Shown: one piece after another, positions 25,390 to 33,882 of the stretch | Layout of the letters: each line of letters starts with the position of its first letter | Numbering within the stretch: position 1 is the stretch's first letter | Assembly (NCBI RefSeq): GCF_030719295.1 | Contig: NZ_CP120997.1 | Location: forward strand, 6,892,001 to 6,956,000 | Direction: 5' to 3' | From: Streptomyces sp. Mut1 | GTDB lineage: Bacteria > Actinomycetota > Actinomycetes > Streptomycetales > Streptomycetaceae | DNA: 64,000 nucleotides | Program-made: the position numbers and the translations under genes | Notes under the pieces: model-generated | Database searches by the model: none | What the model saw: only the letters and a program-made list of their open reading frames with translations | Told to the model about the DNA's origin: nothing

Positions 25390-26397
25390 ATGGTCACCCT
25401 GGCCGAGGTCGCGCAGCACGCCGGAGTCTCGGCGAGCACGGTGAGCTACGTCCTCAGCGGCAAGCGCTCCATCTCGGTGGCCACCCGCGAGCGCGTCGAA
25501 CAGAGCATCCAGCAGCTCGGCTACCACCCCAACGCCGGGGCCAGGGCGCTCGCCAGCAGCCGGTCGAACATCATCGCGCTCATGGTGCCGCTGCGCACCG
25601 ACATGTACGTGCCCGTGATGATGGAGATCGCCATCGCGGTCGCCACCACCGCCCGCACCCACGGCTACGACGTCCTGCTGCTCACCGGAGAGGAGGGCCC
25701 CGCCGCCGTGCGGCGGATCGCCGGCAGCTCGCTCGCCGACGCGATGATCCTCATGGACGTCGAACTGCACGACGAGCGGCTGCCCCTGCTGCGCGAGACC
25801 GACCGGGCCGCCGTGCTCATCGGGCTGCCCGCCGACACCGACGGACTGACCTGCGTGGACCTCGACTTCGAGGCGACCGGCGCGCTCTGCGTGGAACACC
25901 TGGCCGGCCTGGGGCACCGTGAGATCGCCGTGATCGGCGAGGCCGCCGCGGTGTACGAGCGGCACACCGGGTTCGCCGAGCGGACCGTCGACGGCGTACG
26001 GGCCAAGGCGCAGGAGACCGGGGTGCGCGTGCTGCACCGGCCGTGCGAGGGCGGGTACGCAGCGATGGCGCAGACGCTGTCGCGGATATTCGACGAGCGC
26101 CCCGGCACCACCGGTTTCATCGTGCAGAACGAGTCGGCGGTCGAGCCGCTGCTCAACCTGTTGCGGCAGCAGGGCCGGGCGGTGCCCGAGGACGTGTCGG
26201 TGGTCGCGATCTGCCCCGAGCAGGTCGCCTCCCAGGCATCGGTGCGGCTCACCTCGGTGGCCATACCCGCACAGGAGATGGGGCGCCGCTCGGTCGAGCA
26301 GGTCGTCGCCAAGCTCTCCGGCCGGGGCACCGACGAAGTCGAGCTGCTGGCACCCGAGCTGACGGTACGGGAGAGCACCGGACCCGCCCCGGTCTGA
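25390..26397 (+). CDS. LacI-family repressor, probable regulator of xyloglucan genes
   Basis: 335 residues. The helix-turn-helix VTLAEVAQHAGVSASTVSYVLSG opens the protein, with the hinge helix PNAGARALASSRSNIIALMV at about residues 46-65. The sugar-binding core has LGHREIAVIGE and QASVRLTSVAIPAQEMGRRSVEQV, as in periplasmic-binding-protein-like LacI members. Two palindromic operators precede the gene, and matching ones lie between the binding-protein and GH3 genes 10 kb away. So it most likely represses both itself and the xyloglucan units until an oligosaccharide, perhaps one containing xylose or glucose, releases it. Effector inferred. Confidence 0.92.
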   Translation: MVTLAEVAQHAGVSASTVSYVLSGKRSISVATRERVEQSIQQLGYHPNAGARALASSRSNIIALMVPLRTDMYVPVMMEIAIAVATTARTHGYDVLLLTGEEGPAAVRRIAGSSLADAMILMDVELHDERLPLLRETDRAAVLIGLPADTDGLTCVDLDFEATGALCVEHLAGLGHREIAVIGEAAAVYERHTGFAERTVDGVRAKAQETGVRVLHRPCEGGYAAMAQTLSRIFDERPGTTGFIVQNESAVEPLLNLLRQQGRAVPEDVSVVAICPEQVASQASVRLTSVAIPAQEMGRRSVEQVVAKLSGRGTDEVELLAPELTVRESTGPAPV

Positions 26398-26418
26398 GCC
26401 CCTGGACGACACGCGCAC

Positions 26419-26446
26419 GAGCCGGCCCCCGCGCGGGGGCCGGCTC
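26419..26446. terminator. Bidirectional terminator between LacI and GH12 genes
   Basis: GAGCCGGCCCCC / GGGGGCCGGCTC with a GCGC loop sits between two convergent genes, 22 nt after the LacI stop and 16 nt beyond the GH12 stop. It can serve both. Confidence 0.8.
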
Positions 26447-26461
26447 CCTTGTGCGTACGGC

Positions 26462-27175
26462 TCAGCCGAACGACACACCGAAGGAGTTGGTCCGGAAGTC
26501 CAGTCCGCCCGCCGACGAGGTGATCTCGTAGCCGAACTGGACGTCGCCGATGGTCTCGTTTCCCCACCAGCCCTTGGTGTCCTTGATCCACTTCAGGATC
26601 GGCAGGATGTCCACCGTGCCCGAGGCGGAGTCCGACGTGCGCAGGAACGAGAACACCTCGTTGGAGCCGTTGTCGCCCTTGTAGACGGTCCAGGTGTGAC
26701 CACCGAGCGTCACGGTGCCCTGTGCGCTGCCGAGCGGGCCCACGGCGCCGGTGTGGTTGACCCACAGCATCACCTCGTAGTCGTAGTCGCTGTCCCAGAT
26801 GTCGTACGAGGTGTTGTAGGCGCCGGACGACGGGACGGTGACGTTGTACGTACTGGTGAGCGACGACAGCGAGGTGAGGGGCTTGTTCACCACCTTCTTG
26901 GCGTTGGGGTACGACTTGATGCCGCCGGTGTCCGGGTGGTCCGCCCAGACACCCCAGTCCGAGGAGGAGTTGGCCCAGATGCTCTGGGAGCCCGCGCCCG
27001 ATCCCCAGATGTTGTTGTAGAGGGTGTAGCCGTCCGAGGTGTCGTACGTGCCCCACTGGTCCGACGAGGACCAGGCCGCGGCCTGGGCGGGGGCGGCGGC
27101 GAAGCCGATGAGCGCCGCCAGCGCCGCGGCCGGCGCCAGCGCGAACCTGCTGAGTGTGCGGGTGCGTCGTGCCAT
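26462..27175 (-). CDS. Secreted GH12 endoglucanase/xyloglucanase
   Basis: 237 residues from the ATG preceded by GAAGGA; the frame opens 66 nt earlier without a ribosome site. A Sec signal with a basic start (ARRTRTLSRF) and cleavage near AQAAAWSS leaves about 204 residues, the size of a bare GH12 catalytic domain with no carbohydrate-binding module. The jelly-roll landmarks are QWGTYDTSDGYTLYNNIWG, the nucleophile Glu in YDYEVMLWVNH and the acid/base Glu in FGYEITSS. GH12 enzymes cut beta-1,4-glucan or xyloglucan. The surrounding side-chain glycosidases point to xyloglucan. It is the last gene of the minus-strand operon, 34 nt after the GH95 gene. Confidence 0.92.
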   Translation of the reverse strand: MARRTRTLSRFALAPAAALAALIGFAAAPAQAAAWSSSDQWGTYDTSDGYTLYNNIWGSGAGSQSIWANSSSDWGVWADHPDTGGIKSYPNAKKVVNKPLTSLSSLTSTYNVTVPSSGAYNTSYDIWDSDYDYEVMLWVNHTGAVGPLGSAQGTVTLGGHTWTVYKGDNGSNEVFSFLRTSDSASGTVDILPILKWIKDTKGWWGNETIGDVQFGYEITSSAGGLDFRTNSFGVSFG

Positions 27176-27209
27176 GGTTGTCCTTCCATGGTGGGGGTGG
27201 GGGGAAGTG

Positions 27210-29453
27210 CTACCGCGGCCCCAGTTCGAGGACGCGGTCAACGCCGGCCGTCAGCTCCAGAAGAGTGGAGGGGGAGCCGGCGAAGGCATCGGTGAAGGTG
27301 TGGCCGTCGCCCGTACGGAGATCGGCACGGGCGTCACGTGTGGGGTGCAGGACGGCGGTCGCGGTGCCGTCGGCCGACCAGCGCAGATCGAGCCCGGCGC
27401 CGAACCGCGTACGCACACCCCGCAGTTCACCGCTCGGACAGCCCGCGAGGGGCGCGGGCAGCAGGACCAGCCGGTCCGGCGTCGACTGGACGAGCGACTC
27501 GATGACCGCGGCGGGCAGGGCGTGGGCCGCGTCCGCGTTGTAGACGTCGCGGGACGGGTAGTGGGCGCTCATCAACGAGTCGTGGAAGAAGTCGCCCGCC
27601 AGGACCGACCGCACGGCGGCCGAGGCCCGCACCCCGTCCCGCAGGCGCGCGGCGATCAGCGCGTGGTGCAGATGGCCGTGCGCGGAGTCGTTCTCGGCGC
27701 CGCGCAGCTCAAGCGCCCGGTGCGCGGCGGCCGCCAGCTCCGGGGTGTCGTACGGATTGACCGCGTCCAGCGGCCACACCGGGTAGAGGTGGCTGAGGTG
27801 GCGGTGGTCGTACGTCTCCGCCAGGCCCGGCCACGCCCACTCGGCGAGCGCGCCGTCCTCGTTGACCCGGTAGCCGGCGAGCCGGTCCGCCAGCGCCCGC
27901 CGCCGCGCGGAGACCGGATGGGCGGGGGAGCGGCCGGCCGGGACGGTCAGGGCGTGGCGGGCCGCCGCGAGGTCCATCGTCGCGTTGACCGTCCCCCAGC
28001 TCGCGTTCGCCGGACGGTTCTCCGGCGAGTACGAGGGGACCACGGCCACCGAACCGTCGGGACCGGTGCGGGTCAGGAAGTCCTCGTAGAACAGGGCGGC
28101 CTCGTCCAGGGCGGCCGTCAGCCGGGGGTCCGTCACCCCGGTCGTCTCGGCGTGCTCGACCAGCGGTTCCAGGAGCCAGTCCGCACCCGCCGTCCACAGA
28201 TGCAGCGGGTACGCGCGCTGGTAGTGCCGGGTGTGCCCGGACTCGCCGTCGGTGTGCGACGGGGCGACGATGCCGCGCGCACCGAAGATCGCCCGCGCGT
28301 TGTCCCGCCAGTCGGCGAGCTGCCCGTACACCAGCGAGCCATGGGCCTCGGACACCTCCGGCAGCGCGGCGGCCGCTGCCGAGGCGATCTGGAGGTTGAG
28401 GTTGGCGTTGGTGGTGAACGCCCCCGACCAGGCGGTGTCCCAGTCACCCGTCCACAGCCCGGTCAGCCGGGGCGGCAGCGCCCCGGACGCGGACAACAGG
28501 TGGTAGCGCCCCGCCGCGAACAGCCGCTCAAGGAGCGCCGGGCTGTCCGGCCGCCGGATCAACTCGCTTCCGGGAAGCAGCCGTTCGGCCGGATCGGCGT
28601 CCAGCGTGAGGGCCGCCCGCTCGAAGGCCGGGCGGTGCAGCGCACAGTGCCGGGCGAACAGCGTCGCGTAACCGTCCCGGGGCAGCGCGGCGCACTCCGC
28701 CGCCAGGTCCAGGTGGCCGGTGTGCCGGCGCACCCGGGTGAGCAGCAGCAGGCTCCTGGCGCCCTCGACCCGGACGCCCTCGCCCGCCACGGACACCCGG
28801 CCGCCCTCCGCCCGCACCACCGTCACCCCGGTGTACGCGAGTTCGCTGTCCGGATAGCCGGCCCGCAGCGACAGCCGGGCACCGTCCGGGGTCAGCACGG
28901 TGCTGCGCCCCACGGCCAGGCGCGGCGGGGCACCCGGCAGGGCGTGGTCCAGGGTCAGGTCCACCGCGAGCCCCGGGCCCGTGACGTACTGGACGATCAC
29001 GTCGTCGGCGCGCGAGACGAAGACCTGGCTGCGCCGCGCCTCGCGGACGGCCGTGATCTCCCCGGTGGCGAAGTCGACCGAGCGCCGGTAGTCCGCGGCC
29101 GGGACCGTCGCGGGGGCGTCGTCGGGCGTGGGTCGGATACGGGTCTGGAAGGCGGGGTGGAAGGGCTGCACCCACACCAGCGGGCGGCCGTCGCCGAAGC
29201 GTTCCGCCGCCGTGGTGTCCCCGGCGAGCAGGGCGCTCTGCAACCGGTCGAGCCGGTCCGCGAGTTCGGGCGGACGGAGGTGCTCGCTGCCGTTGGGCCG
29301 GACCAGGGTGTGGTGGTTGACGACGACCCGGTCGTCGGCCGGGTCCCCGTACACCATGGCCCCGTGCCGGCCGTTGCCGGCGAGGAAGGCGTCCTCCCAG
29401 CGGGCGGCGGGGCGCGGCTCCCAGGTGGAGTCGATGTGCGCGCGTGCGGTCAT
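27210..29453 (-). CDS. GH95 alpha-L-fucosidase (or alpha-L-galactosidase), cytoplasmic
   Basis: 747 residues, starting with the ATGA overlap on the GH42 stop. No signal peptide, so it acts inside the cell. The N-terminal beta domain starts AARWEDAFLAGNGRHGAMVYG, as in GH95. The helical catalytic barrel is in the middle (TTNANLNLQIASAA, then SHTDGESGH), and a final beta domain carries TAVLHPTRDARADLR. GH95 members remove alpha-1,2-linked L-fucose, the terminal sugar on fucosylated xyloglucan side chains; a few prefer L-galactose. Its place in an operon with beta-galactosidase, alpha-xylosidase and GH12 supports the xyloglucan assignment. Confidence 0.88.
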   Translation of the reverse strand: MTARAHIDSTWEPRPAARWEDAFLAGNGRHGAMVYGDPADDRVVVNHHTLVRPNGSEHLRPPELADRLDRLQSALLAGDTTAAERFGDGRPLVWVQPFHPAFQTRIRPTPDDAPATVPAADYRRSVDFATGEITAVREARRSQVFVSRADDVIVQYVTGPGLAVDLTLDHALPGAPPRLAVGRSTVLTPDGARLSLRAGYPDSELAYTGVTVVRAEGGRVSVAGEGVRVEGARSLLLLTRVRRHTGHLDLAAECAALPRDGYATLFARHCALHRPAFERAALTLDADPAERLLPGSELIRRPDSPALLERLFAAGRYHLLSASGALPPRLTGLWTGDWDTAWSGAFTTNANLNLQIASAAAAALPEVSEAHGSLVYGQLADWRDNARAIFGARGIVAPSHTDGESGHTRHYQRAYPLHLWTAGADWLLEPLVEHAETTGVTDPRLTAALDEAALFYEDFLTRTGPDGSVAVVPSYSPENRPANASWGTVNATMDLAAARHALTVPAGRSPAHPVSARRRALADRLAGYRVNEDGALAEWAWPGLAETYDHRHLSHLYPVWPLDAVNPYDTPELAAAAHRALELRGAENDSAHGHLHHALIAARLRDGVRASAAVRSVLAGDFFHDSLMSAHYPSRDVYNADAAHALPAAVIESLVQSTPDRLVLLPAPLAGCPSGELRGVRTRFGAGLDLRWSADGTATAVLHPTRDARADLRTGDGHTFTDAFAGSPSTLLELTAGVDRVLELGPR

Positions 29454-31426
29454 GGTGCGGTGCTCCGCAGCACGGCGACGCCGTAGCGGCCGAGCGCGAC
29501 CCGGTCCGTCACCACGCGCCCGGTCAGCAGGTCCTCGTACGCGCCGGGGACCGTCACGGTGACCATTTCGCGGCCGTGGTGGAGCAGGAAGAGCAGCTCG
29601 CCGCGGCGGACCGCCTCCACGCTCTCCGGCAGCCCGGACAGGACCGGCCGCACACCCGCCGCACGGACCACGTCGCCCACGAGCGCCCGCAGCGCCGGGG
29701 GCTCCGGCAGGGTCGACACATACGTCGCGCCGCCCCTGCGCAGCACCGCGGGCAGCCCGGCCAGCTCGCCCTCGCGGTAGGCGGCCACCACCTCCGCGTC
29801 CTCGGCCGCCTCCAGCTCCTCCGACCACACGGTGCCCCGGAAGCCGTCGCACTGCACGGCCGTGTCCGCCTCCAGCGGCCACCACTCGTGCAGGGTGCGG
29901 ATGCCGAACAGCTCGCGCAGCCGTACGTCCATCCCGCCCGGCCTGATCCGGTCGTCCACATCGGCGATCCCGGTGAAGAAACCGCACACCAGCCGGCCGC
30001 CGCCGCGCACGTACGCCACGAGGTTGTCGATCGCCGCGTCGCCGAGCAGGTAGAGGTGCGGGACGACGACGGCCTTGAAGCGGCTGAGACCGGCGTCGGG
30101 GCGGGCGAACTCGGTCGCCGTCCCGTTCTCCCAGAGCGCCCGGTGCCAGCGCCGCACCACCTCGGTGTAGTCCAGCAGCGTGGAAGGGCTGCCCTCCTGC
30201 GCACCCGCCCACCACGCGTCCCAGTCGTGCAGGACCGCGACATCGGCTGCCACGGCGGTGCCGGCCACCGCCGGGCCGATCGCGGCGAGTTCGGCGCCCA
30301 GCCGCCTGGTCTCGCGGAAGGCGCGGCCGTGCTCACCCGCGTGCCCGAGCATTCCCGAGTGGAACTTCTCGGAGCCCTGCCGGGACTGGCGCCACTGGAA
30401 GTAGCACACGGCGTCGGCGCCGCGCGCCACCGACTGGAGCGACCAGAGCCGGTTCAGCCCTTCGGGCTTGGGGTGGTTGACGCCACGCCAGTTGACCGCG
30501 CCCGCCGCCTGCTCCATCAGCATCCACGGGCCGGCCGCCTGGGAACGCGTCATGTCGGCGAGCATCGCGTTGTACTGGCCGCCCCACGGGTCCCGGGGGT
30601 CCGGGTAGATGTCGACCGAGACGATGTCCTCCTCGGCGGCCCAGGCCCAGGCGTCCTGCCCCGACCACAGCGGCATGAAGTTCGTCGTCACGGGGATGTG
30701 CGGGGTGTGCCGGGCGACGATGTCCCGCTCGGCGGTGAAGCACTCCATCAGCGCGTCGGACGTGAACCGCTTGAAGTCCAGCACCTGTGTCGGGTTCTTC
30801 ATGTACTGCGCCTTGCGCGGCGGCAGGATCTCCGACCAGGAGTCGTAGTGCTGGCTCCAGAACGCCGTGCCCCACGCCTCGTTGAGCGCGTCGAGCGTCC
30901 CGTAACGGGCGCACAGCCAGCGGCGGAAGTGGACCGCCGTCTCGTCGCACCAGCAGTGCGTGCAGTACTCGTTGTTGATGTGCCACACGGTGAGCGCGGG
31001 GTGTTCCGCGTACCGCGCGGCGAGGTCCTCGGTGAGGGCGGCGGCGTAGCGCCGGTAGACCGGGGAGCTGGCGCAGAACTGCTGGCGCGAGCCGTACCAG
31101 ACGATGGACCCGTCCTCCGCCCGGGGCAGCGTCTCCGGGTGCCGCGCCCCCATCCAGGGCGGCGGGGACGTGGTCGGGGTGGCGAGCACGACGCCGATGC
31201 CGTGTGCGTGCATGAGGTCCATCAGCCGGTCCAGCCACCCGAACTCGCGGGCGCCGGGGCGGGGTTCGATCTTCGCCCAGGAGAAGACACCGAGCGTGAC
31301 GGAGTTGACGCCGGCCTCCTTCATCAGCCGGACGTCGTCCTCCCACACCTCCTCGGGCCACTGCTCGGGGTTGTAGTCGCCTCCGAAGAGGATGCGGCCA
31401 CGGGCCGCGTCGCGCAGGGACGGCAT
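29450..31426 (-). CDS. GH42 beta-galactosidase
   Basis: 658 residues from the ATG 8 nt after GAGGAA; upstream frame is open but noncoding. The protein opens with ILFGGDYNPEQWPEEVW, the GH42 hallmark. The acid/base Glu lies in VWHINNEYCTHCWC, whose cysteines resemble the GH42 metal site, and the nucleophile Glu in WMLMEQAAGAVNW near residue 300. Trimerisation-like and C-terminal beta domains follow. No signal peptide is present. In this locus it should remove beta-galactose exposed after defucosylation of xyloglucan oligosaccharides. Its ribosome-binding site overlaps the stop codon of a degraded GH74 remnant. Confidence 0.93.
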   Translation of the reverse strand: MPSLRDAARGRILFGGDYNPEQWPEEVWEDDVRLMKEAGVNSVTLGVFSWAKIEPRPGAREFGWLDRLMDLMHAHGIGVVLATPTTSPPPWMGARHPETLPRAEDGSIVWYGSRQQFCASSPVYRRYAAALTEDLAARYAEHPALTVWHINNEYCTHCWCDETAVHFRRWLCARYGTLDALNEAWGTAFWSQHYDSWSEILPPRKAQYMKNPTQVLDFKRFTSDALMECFTAERDIVARHTPHIPVTTNFMPLWSGQDAWAWAAEEDIVSVDIYPDPRDPWGGQYNAMLADMTRSQAAGPWMLMEQAAGAVNWRGVNHPKPEGLNRLWSLQSVARGADAVCYFQWRQSRQGSEKFHSGMLGHAGEHGRAFRETRRLGAELAAIGPAVAGTAVAADVAVLHDWDAWWAGAQEGSPSTLLDYTEVVRRWHRALWENGTATEFARPDAGLSRFKAVVVPHLYLLGDAAIDNLVAYVRGGGRLVCGFFTGIADVDDRIRPGGMDVRLRELFGIRTLHEWWPLEADTAVQCDGFRGTVWSEELEAAEDAEVVAAYREGELAGLPAVLRRGGATYVSTLPEPPALRALVGDVVRAAGVRPVLSGLPESVEAVRRGELLFLLHHGREMVTVTVPGAYEDLLTGRVVTDRVALGRYGVAVLRSTAP

Positions 31427-31437
31427 GGCGTCGTTCC

Positions 31438-31578
31438 TCACTGGGGTTGTGCGTACGGGATGCCGCGGCCGTTGGTGCCCGGGTGGACGCGGCCGTGGAC
31501 GCGGGGATCGCCGGTGATCACTTCGCCGGTCCGGCCCCACTGGTGGGAGTCGTCGTTGACGCGGAGGACGGTTCGAGC
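31438..31578 (-). pseudogene. Remnant of the C-terminus of a GH74 xyloglucanase
   Basis: Reading the minus strand from 31578 gives 46 codons ending in a TGA at 31440-31438. They include RVNDDSHQWGRTGEVITGD, PRVHGRV and GTNGRGIPYA. This closely resembles the conserved end of GH74 xyloglucanases (R-I-N-D-D-x-H-Q-W-G, TGDPR-x-YGRVY, TNGRGI-x-Y). The frame further upstream gives low-complexity Arg/Ala-rich sequence and no start, signal or beta-propeller repeats, so only the tail survives. The relic lies between the permease and GH42 genes, where a GH74 gene would make biological sense. Confidence 0.65.
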
Positions 31579-31698
31579 ACGGCAGGGGCCGGCCCGGCCG
31601 CGGTGGCGAGCACGGTTCCGCGGCGGGGCGTGGGCGCGGACGAAGCGCGCATGGCGAACACCTTCCGGACGGGAGGGGGACGGGGAAACGGCGGCGGT

Positions 31699-32670
31699 TC
31701 AGCCCTTCACGGCGCCGGTCAGCATGCCCTTCTGGAAGTGCTTCTGGACGAACGGCGACAGCACCGCGACCGGGATCAGGGCGAGGATCATGACGGCCAT
31801 CTGCACGGCGAGGCTGTTGATCTGGCCGCTGCTGACGGCCGCGCCCATGGCGCCGGGCGGCACCTGGTGCTGAAGGACCAGCTGGCGCAGGATCATCTGG
31901 AGCGGGTACTTGTCGCTGTCCTGGATGTAGAGCATCGCGTTGAACCACTGGCTCCAGTAGCCGACCGCGTAGAACAGCGAGATCACGGCGATCACCGCAC
32001 GCGACAGCGGCATGATGATCTGGAGCAGGATGCGCCACTCACCGGCGCCGTCGATGCGGGCCGCGTCGATGAGTTCGGGCGCGGTGTCCATGAAGAAGCC
32101 CCGCAGGACCAGCACGTTGAAGACGCTGATCGCGCTGGGCAGGATCATCGACCAGTAGCTGTCGCTCAGACCGATGCCGGTGACCAGCAGATACGTCGGG
32201 ATGAGGCCGGCGCCGAAGAACATCGTCGCCATCAGCGTCATCAGCAGCGGACGGTGCGCGTAGGAGTCGCGGCGGCTCAGCCCGTACGCGCACAGGACCG
32301 AGACGATCATGCTGACGGCCGTACCGACGACGGTGAGGCCCACGCTCACGGCGGCCGCGCGGGTCACCGCGCCCCCGCTCAGCAGCTCCTTGTACGCGAC
32401 GAAGGTGATGTGCCTGGGCCAGACGACCAGGCCGCCCGCGTCGTTGATGGTCTTGGTGTCGGAGAGGCTGGTGACCAGCACCACCCAGATCGGGATGATG
32501 ATGACCGCGCAGATCGCGACGAGGCCGAAGCCCTTGAAGGCGAGTCCCGCCTTGGTCGGCTCCTCCTCCCACACCGGGCGCGGTTCGATGCGCAGGGCGC
32601 GCTGGAGCGGAGTCTCCGCAGGGGGCGCGAGGGCCGCCGGGTCCTTCTCGTGGTCCAGGAGAGTTGTCAT
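31699..32670 (-). CDS. Carbohydrate ABC transporter permease, MalG/YtcP-type
   Basis: 323 residues; the ATG overlaps the stop of the first permease gene (ATGA). A cytoplasmic N-terminus of about 45 residues precedes six hydrophobic helices. The ATPase-contact EAA loop appears as ELIDAARIDGAGEWRILLQIIMPLSRAV, quoted only as positions about 200-227. This type of importer usually relies on a shared MsiK-like ATPase encoded elsewhere, and none is present here. The C-terminus KHFQKGMLTGAVKG is typical of YtcP-like permeases. It should import xyloglucan oligosaccharides together with its neighbours. Confidence 0.93.
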   Translation of the reverse strand: MTTLLDHEKDPAALAPPAETPLQRALRIEPRPVWEEEPTKAGLAFKGFGLVAICAVIIIPIWVVLVTSLSDTKTINDAGGLVVWPRHITFVAYKELLSGGAVTRAAAVSVGLTVVGTAVSMIVSVLCAYGLSRRDSYAHRPLLMTLMATMFFGAGLIPTYLLVTGIGLSDSYWSMILPSAISVFNVLVLRGFFMDTAPELIDAARIDGAGEWRILLQIIMPLSRAVIAVISLFYAVGYWSQWFNAMLYIQDSDKYPLQMILRQLVLQHQVPPGAMGAAVSSGQINSLAVQMAVMILALIPVAVLSPFVQKHFQKGMLTGAVKG

Positions 32671-33782
32671 TTCTTGGAGTACACCCCCTGCTCGCCCAGC
32701 ATGTGGGCGACCTTGTTGGCACCCAGCACCATGGCGACGCTGAACAGTCCCTTGAAGATGCCGGCGGCGGCCGCGTAGCCGAAGTCGCCGGTCTTGATGC
32801 CCGTCCACCAGATGTAGGTGTCCAGGATTTCCGAGGCGCCCGCGCCCACCTGGTCGCGCTGGAGCAGGATCTGCTCGAAGTCGAGGTTGAGCGCGCTGCC
32901 CACCCGCAGGACGAGCAGCAGGGCGATGACCGGGCGCAGCGCGGGCAGGGTGACATGCCACATGCGGCGCCAGCGGCCGGCCCCGTCGACCGCCGCGGCC
33001 TCGTACAGGTCGGTGTTGACGGCGGCGAGCGCGGCCAGGAAGACGATGACACCCCAGCCGGCGTCCTTCCACACGGCCTGGGCGCTGACCAGGAACTTGA
33101 AGAAGCCCGGGTTGGTCATCAGGTCGAAGCCCTCGTGACCGTGTTCGCGCAGCCACTGGGCGACCAGACCGGCGCCGCCGAACATCTGCTGGAACACGGT
33201 GACGACGAGCACCCAGGAGAAGAAGTGCGGCAGGTAGACGATCGCCTGCACCCACGCCCGGACCCGGGTGCTCATGATCGTGTTGAGCAGCAGGGCGATG
33301 GCGATCGGGATGGGGAAGAACAGGACGAGCTGGGTGAGGAAGATGACCAGCGTGTTGATGAGGACTTCCCAGAAGCGGTAGTCCTCGAAGATCCGGGTGA
33401 AGTTGTCGAACCCGACGAAGGGGCTGCCGGTGATGCCCAGGTCGTACACGTCGTAGTCCTGGAAGGCCACGATGTTCCCGAGCAGCGGGATGTAGTTGAA
33501 GATCAGCAGCAGCGCGATGGCCGGCATCGTCATCAGGATCAGGGTGCGGTCGCGCCGCAGCCGCTGACGCCAGGTGATGCCGCCCGCCCGCGGGCCGGAG
33601 TCCGCCCGTCCGCCGCCCTTGTCCGTACGGGGTCTGCGGACGCCGCCCGAGCGGGCCCTGCCCCTTCGAACGCCGCTGGTCTCCCTGCCGTCACCGTCCC
33701 CGGCGCCGCTCCCGCCGGCCGGGGCGCTCGCCCCGTCGGCGGTGCGGTCCGGGGCGGCCGCGACCGTGGCCCGTGACTTCAC
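32667..33782 (-). CDS. Carbohydrate ABC transporter permease, LplB/MalF-type
   Basis: 371 residues from GTG with GGGGAG upstream. The first 70 residues are a long Gly/Arg/Ser-rich cytoplasmic extension, rarely this long in the family; a later start is possible but none has a better ribosome site. Six transmembrane helices start at TLILMTMPAIALLLIFNYIP. The EAA loop reads YEAAAVDGAGRWRRMWHVTLP. It forms a dimeric channel with the following permease. The C-terminal GLFSVAMVLGANKVAHML segment matches LplB-like permeases for oligosaccharides. Confidence 0.92.
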   Translation of the reverse strand: MKSRATVAAAPDRTADGASAPAGGSGAGDGDGRETSGVRRGRARSGGVRRPRTDKGGGRADSGPRAGGITWRQRLRRDRTLILMTMPAIALLLIFNYIPLLGNIVAFQDYDVYDLGITGSPFVGFDNFTRIFEDYRFWEVLINTLVIFLTQLVLFFPIPIAIALLLNTIMSTRVRAWVQAIVYLPHFFSWVLVVTVFQQMFGGAGLVAQWLREHGHEGFDLMTNPGFFKFLVSAQAVWKDAGWGVIVFLAALAAVNTDLYEAAAVDGAGRWRRMWHVTLPALRPVIALLLVLRVGSALNLDFEQILLQRDQVGAGASEILDTYIWWTGIKTGDFGYAAAAGIFKGLFSVAMVLGANKVAHMLGEQGVYSKK

Positions 33783-33882
33783 CCTGTGCTCCCCATGTCG
33801 TGCTCCTGAACCCGGCCGCCGGGCATCGTGCGCCCGGCGGCCCCTTCGTTCTCGTACGTACGATCGGTGCGCGTCGTACGCG

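Noticed and set aside
31518..31652. A 44-codon frame on the minus strand between permease and GH42 genes
   Set aside because: It has an ATG with GGAAGG upstream, but the peptide is low-complexity (Ala, Pro, Ser, Thr) and it overlaps the GH74 relic in another frame. It is more likely chance.
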